Source: JAAFHN01 sp031421855
Lineage (GTDB): Bacteria > Pseudomonadota > Gammaproteobacteria > Burkholderiales > Burkholderiaceae_C
Assembly (NCBI GenBank): GCA_031421855.1
Contig: JANOPN010000013.1
Span: 1-39,256, forward strand
DNA length: 39,256 nucleotides
Direction of reading: 5' to 3'
The notes beneath the pieces are model-generated. The model saw only the letters and a program-made list of their open reading frames with translations. It did no database searches and was not told where the DNA came from. A program made the translations under genes and the position numbers. This document shows, one piece after another, positions 34,874-39,256 of this stretch. Position 1 is the first letter of the stretch; each line of letters starts with the position of its first letter.

Positions 34874-35089
34874 ATGGACTACGTAGCAATATCACCCAAA
34901 TTTCAAGTCGTCATACCCAAGGCTATTCGTCGGGCGTTGGGGCTACAGCCCGGCCAGCGCGTGCAAGTGCGGCTCCACCAAGGCAAGGTCGAGTTGGAGC
35001 CCGAAAAAACCTTGGCCAGTTTGCGAGGGCGTTGGCCGGGCTTAGAAACCGTCGTTGAGCGCGATGCTGACCGTGTGGTGAAGCCTTGA
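34874..35089 (+). CDS. AbrB/MazE/SpoVT-family antitoxin (VapB-like)
   Basis: Small swapped-hairpin AbrB-type DNA-binding protein of 71 residues. The N-terminal fold reads VAISPKFQVVIPKAIRRALGLQPGQRVQVR, as in VapB/MazE antitoxins. The charged C-terminal part would bind and neutralise the toxin encoded next. It overlaps the PIN gene by 4 bp if that gene starts at TTG 35086. An operator-like repeat pair lies immediately upstream. The ATG at 34874 has no clear RBS. Confidence 0.9.
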   Translation: MDYVAISPKFQVVIPKAIRRALGLQPGQRVQVRLHQGKVELEPEKTLASLRGRWPGLETVVERDADRVVKP

Positions 35090-35499
35090 AGGTTCAAGTG
35101 GCTGCTGCTTTGTGTGTTGTTGACTCCTGCGGGTGGCTGGAGTACCTCGCGAATGGCACCAATGCTGGTTTTTTTGAAGCGCCCTTACTTGACACACCGC
35201 GCTTGCTGGTGCCCAGCTTGTGCATCTTCGAAGTGTGCAAATACCTGATTCGGTTCGAGGGCACCGACGCGGCTCAAACCGTGCTGGCGTTCATGCGCAA
35301 GGCTCGAGTCGTCTCGCTCAATGAAGAACAGCTCTTGCAAGCCGCGCAAGCTGCGCACGACCACAAGCTCTCGATGGCCGACGCCATCATCTGGCAAACC
35401 GCACAAAGTCACGGCGCGCAGCTCTATACCCAAGACGCAGGTTTGCAACACATGTCCGGGGTGTCCTTCGTCGTTAAGTCGCCGGTTGATGCCCAGTAG
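35086..35499 (+). CDS. PIN-domain ribonuclease toxin (VapC-like)
   Basis: PIN-domain protein of 137 residues, expected to be an Mg-dependent RNase toxin held inactive by the upstream antitoxin. The acidic site is visible: Asp13 (VVDSCGWLEYL), Glu49 (SLCIFEVCKYL), Asp99 (SMADAIIWQTA) and Asp117 (YTQDAGL). The start is uncertain: TTG at 35086, overlapping the antitoxin stop, or GTG at 35098. The pair is a type II toxin-antitoxin module by motif and arrangement. Confidence 0.9.
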   Translation: MKVQVAAALCVVDSCGWLEYLANGTNAGFFEAPLLDTPRLLVPSLCIFEVCKYLIRFEGTDAAQTVLAFMRKARVVSLNEEQLLQAAQAAHDHKLSMADAIIWQTAQSHGAQLYTQDAGLQHMSGVSFVVKSPVDAQ

Positions 35500-35890
35500 T
35501 TCGCGTTTGATTGTTGAACGCGTTGGGGGGAAAGCAAGGCCAAGCTGCTGAGCAAATTTTGACCGCCGCGTGCATCCACACGCCCGAGCCGCGTAGAATT
35601 AAGCGGGTCAGGAGAGCGCAAATCACGCATTTGCCACCGAAGGCCGAACGCTCAGGTAACAAGGACTGACAACTGATTTTGGGCCACCGTGCCCACGGTC
35701 AACATCTGCTGGAGAGAGGTGCTCGCAAGCTGGCTTGACAGGGCATCCACCGAAGGGGCAAACGCGACATCTGCCGCGTGAATCTCTCAGGTAAATGGGA
35801 CAGCAGGGTTCAAATTTTGCGCCGCGCCAGTTTTGACTGGGCGTGGCGGATTTGCGAGTCTTCGCGTCCCGAGCCCAGGAGCCCTGCCCC
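35500..35890 (+). other. Intergenic leader between vapC-like gene and gcvT
   Basis: About 390 bp without a gene. It holds a weak hairpin CGCGTT/AACGCG just after the toxin gene (35502-35522), then the tandem glycine riboswitch, then about 80 nt to the gcvT start, including AGGAG at 35877-35881. Confidence 0.8.
35604..35808 (+). ncRNA. Tandem glycine riboswitch upstream of gcvT
   Basis: Two glycine aptamers in series. Aptamer 1 has GGAGAGCG (35611), GCCACCGAAGG (35633-35643), ACGCTCAGG (35648-35656) and AAGGACTGAC, whose TGAC pairs with GTCA at 35607. Aptamer 2 has CTGCTGGAGAGAGG (35706), CCACCGAAGGGGCAAACGC (35747-35765) and ATCTCTCAGG through GGGACAGCAG (35782-35806), with CTGCTG and CAGCAG closing P1. 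The roughly 35-nt linker includes a small hairpin ACCGT-GCCC-ACGGT at 35686-35699. It should switch on gcvTH when glycine is abundant. Confidence 0.95.
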
Positions 35891-37072
35891 ATGTCAGACA
35901 CCACCCCGCATTTGTTCAGCACGCCGCTGGACGCCCTGCACCGCGAGCTGGGTGCCAAAATGGTGCCGTTTGCGGGTTACAGCATGCCCGTGCAATACCC
36001 CAGCGGCCTCATGGCTGAGCATCACCACACGCGAAGCAGCGCGGGTTTGTTTGATGTGTCGCACATGGGGCAAATCACCCTGAAAGGTGCGCGTGCGGGT
36101 TTGGCGCTTGAGAGTTTGATACCGATGGATGTGCTCGGTTTGGAATTCAACAAACAGCGCTACGGTTTGCTCATCAATGACGCAGGCGGCATCATTGACG
36201 ACTTGATGTTCACCAACCGGGGCTATGCTGATGGCGGCCAAGGTGATTTGTTTTTGATCGTCAATGGCGCATGCAAAAACGGTGATTTGGCGTGGATTCG
36301 CGAGCGTTTGTCGGCCAATTTTGCCGATGTCAAAGTCAACTATCACCCCGAGCTGGCCTTGTTGGCGCTTCAAGGGCCGCAAGCTGTCACCGCGTTGAGT
36401 CGAGTTTTGCCGGGCGTTGAGCGCTTGGTGTTCATGACTGGCGGCAGTTTTCGTTGGCAAGGCGACGATTTGTTCATCACCCGCAGCGGCTACACCGGCG
36501 AAGACGGGTTCGAGATCTCGATTCATGCAGGTGCGGCTGACGAATTTGCGCGCCTGCTGCTCGCTCAACCCGAGGTCAAGCCGATTGGGCTGGGCGCACG
36601 CAATTCGCTGCGCTTGGAAGCGGGGCTTTGCTTGTATGGCAACGACATCGACACCCAAACCAACCCAGTTGAAGCAAGCCTGACTTGGGCGATTCAAAAA
36701 GCCCGTCGCCCAGGTGGCGAGCGCGAGGCTGGATACCCAGGAGCTCACATAATAGGAGCACTGAGCCCAATAAATCCGCAGACCACCGCGCCAAAAAGCA
36801 TCAAAAAGCGGGTTGGACTCATCGCACAGGAGCGAATTCCGGTGCGCGACGGCACACCACTCATCGACCAACAAGGTGCCACCATCGGCGTCGTGACCAG
36901 CGGCACCCTCGGGCCGACGGTTGACGTGTGCATCGCCATCGGCTTTTTGCCAACGGCGCTGGCGGTCAACGGCACGGTCGTCAACGCCTTGGTGCGCGGC
37001 AAGGCGGTTGCCATGACCGTCAGCCCCATGCCGTTCACCCCAAACCGATACTTTCGCGGGCCTGCGGCCTGA
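35891..37072 (+). CDS. gcvT: Glycine cleavage system T protein (aminomethyltransferase)
   Basis: GcvT transfers the methylene group from aminomethyl-lipoyl GcvH to tetrahydrofolate, releasing ammonia. The 393-residue product begins MSDTTPHLFSTPLDALH (ATG 35891, AGGAG 9 bp upstream; the frame stays open to 35843). It has PVQYPSGLMAEHHHTR, LFDVSHMGQI, the folate-site SGYTGEDGFEI and LGARNSLRLEAGLCLYGND. A dispersed-repeat copy at 36750-36799 encodes about residues 287-303 in the linker before KKRVGL, which looks a few residues longer than usual there. Riboswitch upstream and gcvH downstream fix its role. Confidence 0.97.
   Translation: MSDTTPHLFSTPLDALHRELGAKMVPFAGYSMPVQYPSGLMAEHHHTRSSAGLFDVSHMGQITLKGARAGLALESLIPMDVLGLEFNKQRYGLLINDAGGIIDDLMFTNRGYADGGQGDLFLIVNGACKNGDLAWIRERLSANFADVKVNYHPELALLALQGPQAVTALSRVLPGVERLVFMTGGSFRWQGDDLFITRSGYTGEDGFEISIHAGAADEFARLLLAQPEVKPIGLGARNSLRLEAGLCLYGNDIDTQTNPVEASLTWAIQKARRPGGEREAGYPGAHIIGALSPINPQTTAPKSIKKRVGLIAQERIPVRDGTPLIDQQGATIGVVTSGTLGPTVDVCIAIGFLPTALAVNGTVVNALVRGKAVAMTVSPMPFTPNRYFRGPAA
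36750..36799 (+). repeat. Dispersed ~48-bp repeat, copy R8, inside gcvT
   Basis: Reads ATAGGAGCACTGAGCCC then AATAAATCCGCAGACCACC and GCGCCAAAAAGC. It is in gene orientation and encodes IIGALSPINPQTTAPKS in frame. It is more diverged in its centre than the intergenic copies. Confidence 0.75.
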
Positions 37073-37107
37073 TTTCACCCACCCAAACCAAAACCCCGGA
37101 GCTAGCC

Positions 37108-37479
37108 ATGAGCCTCAAATTCACCCCCGACCACGAATGGATCAACCTCGATGGCGACATTGCCACCGTGGGCATCACGCACCACGCCCAAGACGCGCTG
37201 GGCGACGTGGTGTTTGTTGACCTGCCCGAAGTTGGCAAAACCTACGCCCAAAAAGACGTCGCCGGTGTGGTCGAGAGCGTCAAAGCAGCGGCCGACGTGT
37301 ACATGCCCATAGACGGCGAGGTCACAGAAGTCAATGAAGCCCTGCGCGCCGACCCCGCACTGGCCAACACCGACCCCATGAACGCGGGTTGGTTCTTCAA
37401 AGTCAAGCTCAGCAATGCTGCGCAATTGGATGTGCTGATGGATCAAACGGCGTATACGGCATTTGAGCAAGCAGCTTGA
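37108..37479 (+). CDS. gcvH: Glycine cleavage system H protein
   Basis: Lipoyl carrier of the glycine cleavage system, 123 residues. The start MSLKFTPDHEWI, GITHHAQDALGDVVFVDLPEVG and the lipoylation site ESVKAAADVY (Lys59) are all typical. The ATG at 37108 has GGAG upstream; the reading frame extends further upstream but that lead overlaps gcvT. It is 35 bp after gcvT. gcvP, which often follows, is absent; a PIN-domain gene comes next. Confidence 0.98.
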   Translation: MSLKFTPDHEWINLDGDIATVGITHHAQDALGDVVFVDLPEVGKTYAQKDVAGVVESVKAAADVYMPIDGEVTEVNEALRADPALANTDPMNAGWFFKVKLSNAAQLDVLMDQTAYTAFEQAA

Positions 37480-37522
37480 ATAAAAATTTCGCCACATTTA
37501 CAAGATAGTCGAGCGCGTCACC

Positions 37523-37963
37523 ATGCGAATCTACCTCGACAACTGCTGCCTCCAGAGGCCTTTGGACGATCAAACATTCCCGCGCATCCGTGTTGAAACA
37601 GAAGCGGTGTTTGCAGTTTTGGCAGCAGTGCAAGCGGGTGACCATCAGTTGCTCAGCTCGGAGGCCTTGGAGTACGAGGTTGGCAGAATTCCCGACACCA
37701 ACCGACGAGGAGAAGTCATCGCATTGCTTGGGTTGGCAGCGGAGCGCTTGCAAATTGACAGTGACGTGGAGCGAATTGCGCTGCTGTTTGAGCAGCGGGG
37801 TCTGTGCGCAATGGATGCCATCCACCTCGCCCTGGCGTCAGCGGCAGAGGCTGACTACTTTTGCACCTGTGACGATGTGCTTTTGCGCAAAGCCCAGAAA
37901 CTGCCAGAATTGAATTGCCGAATCATCACACTGCTTGGCTTAGTGCCGGAGGTTACCAAATGA
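37523..37963 (+). CDS. PIN-domain protein, probable toxin of a second module
   Basis: PIN-domain protein of 146 residues, of the type starting MRIYLDNCCLQRPLDDQ. Acidic residues in PIN positions are Asp6, Glu52 (EALEYEV), Asp98 (AMDAIHLALA) and Asp117-118 (FCTCDD), so the nuclease site looks intact. Its stop overlaps the start of the next small gene (ATGA), a toxin-first arrangement. It is not close in sequence to the PIN gene at 35086. RNase activity and toxicity are inferred from the fold. Confidence 0.85.
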   Translation: MRIYLDNCCLQRPLDDQTFPRIRVETEAVFAVLAAVQAGDHQLLSSEALEYEVGRIPDTNRRGEVIALLGLAAERLQIDSDVERIALLFEQRGLCAMDAIHLALASAAEADYFCTCDDVLLRKAQKLPELNCRIITLLGLVPEVTK

Positions 37964-38175
37964 ATACCACCGTAGAACCCATCGCTGAACTCTCCCACCG
38001 CGCTAGGAACTTACTGATTCACGAATTGGGCGCTGTGGATGCCATGCGCTTTTTGAATCAATTCGCAGCAGGTCGTGGGAATTACACCGATGACCGGGCT
38101 GCATTGTTTAAAGACGATTCCGTTAAATCCGTCATCGCAGAAATTACAGCGAGCAGAAAGCATGGGCAGACTTGA
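37960..38175 (+). CDS. Small partner protein of the PIN gene, candidate antitoxin
   Basis: Protein of 71 residues whose ATG overlaps the stop of the PIN gene. It reads IELSHR-like helices, then ELGAVDAMRFLNQFAAGRGNYTDDR, a pattern I associate with small proteins encoded beside this PIN type. No AbrB, RHH or HTH fold is recognisable. An antitoxin role rests on the tight coupling alone. Confidence 0.75.
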   Translation: MNTTVEPIAELSHRARNLLIHELGAVDAMRFLNQFAAGRGNYTDDRAALFKDDSVKSVIAEITASRKHGQT

Positions 38176-38599
38176 ATGCAAGACGCAACCATTGAAAAAG
38201 TCTTGGATTTTGTCTTAAAGCATCGCAAGCACTCACACGCGGCACGGCGCTGCCCGCGTTCGAGCGTCCACCAACCGCACAAGCCACGACAACCGTGATA
38301 TTGCAGAAAAGTAAACCCCTGTCCAGGTATTTGGCGGGAAATTGATCAATGCATGACTTGAATCCGACTCGCAGTGACCCCGACTCGCCCGCAACGGGGA
38401 AAAGCACCTGTACCCGCTCGTCTCTCCTGCGAAGGCAGGCATCCCAGTATCAGTCGCGTCGAAATCCGACAGAGCTGGATCCGCGCCCTCGCGAGGATGC
38501 CGGTCGGGCGACCGGCGCACCGGCGGGGCCGCTCTGGCGACTGCGTGGACTGGCGCGAGCTCCAAGCACCTCAAAACGCCCTCCAAGACGAAATTTGAT

Positions 38600-38649
38600 G
38601 GGAAATATGCCACTGGTCACCGAATCTATTGGGGTTTTTGCTACTGAAT
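38600..38649 (-). repeat. Dispersed ~48-bp repeat, copy R9
   Basis: Minus strand reads CAGTAGCAAAAACCCC then AATAGATTCGGTGACCAGTGG. It is the last block of tandem unit A. Confidence 0.85.
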
Positions 38650-38899
38650 CAGGAGTGTCTGACTGTGATGATGAATGACTTGAATGCACGCTTCCAAAAG
38701 TACCTGTACCCGCGCGTCATTCCTGCGAAGGCAGGAAACCAAGTATTTGCCGCGTTAAAACCGCCAGAACTGGATCCGCGCCCTCGCGAGGATGCCGGTC
38801 GGGTGGCCCGGCGCACCGGCTGGGGCGTTGCTGGAAACTCCGTGAATTAGTGTGCAAGCCCCAAGCACCCCTAAACGTCCTACGAGATGAAATTTGATG

Positions 38900-38949
38900 A
38901 GAAATATGCCACTGGTCACCGGATCTATTGAGGTTATTGCTACTGAATC
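38900..38949 (-). repeat. Dispersed ~48-bp repeat, copy R10
   Basis: Minus strand reads CAGTAGCAATAACCTC then AATAGATCCGGTGACCAGTGG. It is the last block of tandem unit B and nearly identical to R9. Confidence 0.87.
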
Positions 38950-39256
38950 AGGAGTGTCGGATTGTGATGTTGAATGACTGGATCCACGCTACCCCAGACA
39001 ATGGCATTTTTTATACCGCCACCAGGTGGTTAGGCGTGTGAACTTGGCGGCGAAAAGTACGAAGATGGTATGACATGATGCAGAGCGATGTGAGATCACT
39101 TAACGGCGAAATGGGAAATGGGAGACCTCGTATCTTCAAAGTGCCGACAATTTGGATGCTCAGTCAACTGAGTTTTCGGTAGGGCTGGGACAGGCTGTTT
39201 GAGACTTTGAGGCACCAACCTCGTGGGTCAGATTGGTCGCCCGGTCCTTTTTCGTT

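Larger units (their letters stand above)
38349..38969. repeat. Degenerate ~300-bp tandem duplication (two units plus start of a third)
   Basis: Unit A is 38349-38670 and unit B 38671-38969; a third starts with TGAATGACTGGATCC near 38970. Shared blocks in order: ATGACTTGAAT, CCTGTACCCGC, the hairpin CCTGC-GAAG-GCAGG (38427-38440; 38722-38735), the 20-mer CTGGATCCGCGCCCTCGCGA running on through GGATGCCGGTCGGG, a GGCGCACCGGC, CCAAGCACC, and a dispersed-repeat copy followed by AGGAGTGTC. Unit A has a perfect GCCGGTC-GGGC-GACCGGC hairpin (38499-38516). Confidence 0.85.
38176..39256. other. Gene-poor right end with degenerate tandem repeats
   Basis: No convincing gene. A 40-codon open frame (38176-38298, plus) begins at the stop of the small protein gene but looks random after about 20 codons. 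The region holds a tandem duplication (38349-38969) and two dispersed-repeat copies. At the extreme right a minus-strand frame open to the window edge stops at 39164; it is too short (31 codons) to identify. Confidence 0.6.

Noticed and set aside
35843..35890. Longer N-terminus for GcvT
   Set aside because: The lead MADLRVFASRAQEPCP is not family-like and the ATG at 35891 has a well-placed AGGAG.
35894..37078. 394-codon open frame antisense to the whole of gcvT
   Set aside because: Unusually long, but it mirrors gcvT codon structure and has no family likeness; long antisense frames are common in GC-rich genes.
38176..38298. 40-codon frame directly after the small PIN partner gene
   Set aside because: Begins plausibly (MQDATIEKVLDFVLKHRK) but then reads as random Arg/Pro/His; it may be a decayed gene start, with nothing to confirm it.
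3691..38949. CRISPR array as an explanation for the repeats
   Set aside because: Copies are kilobases apart, on both strands, imperfect, and there are no spacers of regular length or cas genes.
39164..39256. Minus-strand frame open at the right edge (31 codons)
   Set aside because: Too short to recognise and other frames on the same strand are equally open; could be the end of a gene beyond the window.

Overview
The window looks like a chromosomal segment of a betaproteobacterium of the order Burkholderiales, most likely Comamonadaceae or a close relative. The evidence is the gene order yebC-purD-acyltransferase-hemF-rsfS-rlmH-maf, the presence of the polyhydroxyalkanoate repressor phaR, a FimV-like protein, the beta-ketoadipate genes pcaBCD, and a short dispersed repeat that resembles one I remember from Comamonadaceae genomes. 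The assignment rests on protein recognition and gene order only, with no database search.

Layout. 1-2417: a truncated patatin-like lipoprotein gene, an iron-type ABC binding protein and an SDR dehydrogenase. 2422-8181 (minus): anmK, a DUF1800/DUF1501 pair and a DUF808 membrane protein. 8293-11147 (plus): a PhnD-like periplasmic binding protein translationally coupled to a hybrid histidine kinase. 11277-17297 (minus): the housekeeping block maf, rlmH, rsfS, hemF, an acyltransferase, purD, yebC; nadD is absent from its expected place. 17363-20544 (minus): phaR and a fimV-like gene. 20731-26290 (plus): an acyl-CoA catabolic run with its own Crp/Fnr regulator, ending in a kinase plus acyl-CoA dehydrogenase pair of the LvaA/LvaC or ACAD10/11 kind. 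26389-29282 (minus): pcaB-pcaC-pcaD-aroQ, for protocatechuate and probably quinate/shikimate breakdown. 29409-34648 (plus): an M16 peptidase, a TAXI-type binding protein and a DenD-like dehydrogenase. 34836-38175 (plus): a VapBC-type module, a tandem glycine riboswitch with gcvT-gcvH, then a second PIN-domain module where gcvP might be expected. 38176-39256: no convincing gene, but a degenerate tandem duplication.

The most notable structure is a family of about 48-bp imperfect repeats in at least ten copies on both strands (consensus core AATGAATCCGGTGACCAAG). Seven copies are intergenic. Three lie in frame inside coding genes (rsfS, the denD-like gene and gcvT), where they encode apparent linker or loop insertions read in at least two different frames. 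This recalls the Rickettsia palindromic elements that insert into proteins. The two right-most copies form part of a roughly 300-bp composite unit repeated in tandem with other small palindromes.

No rRNA, tRNA, CRISPR array, transposase, prophage or replication origin was seen.
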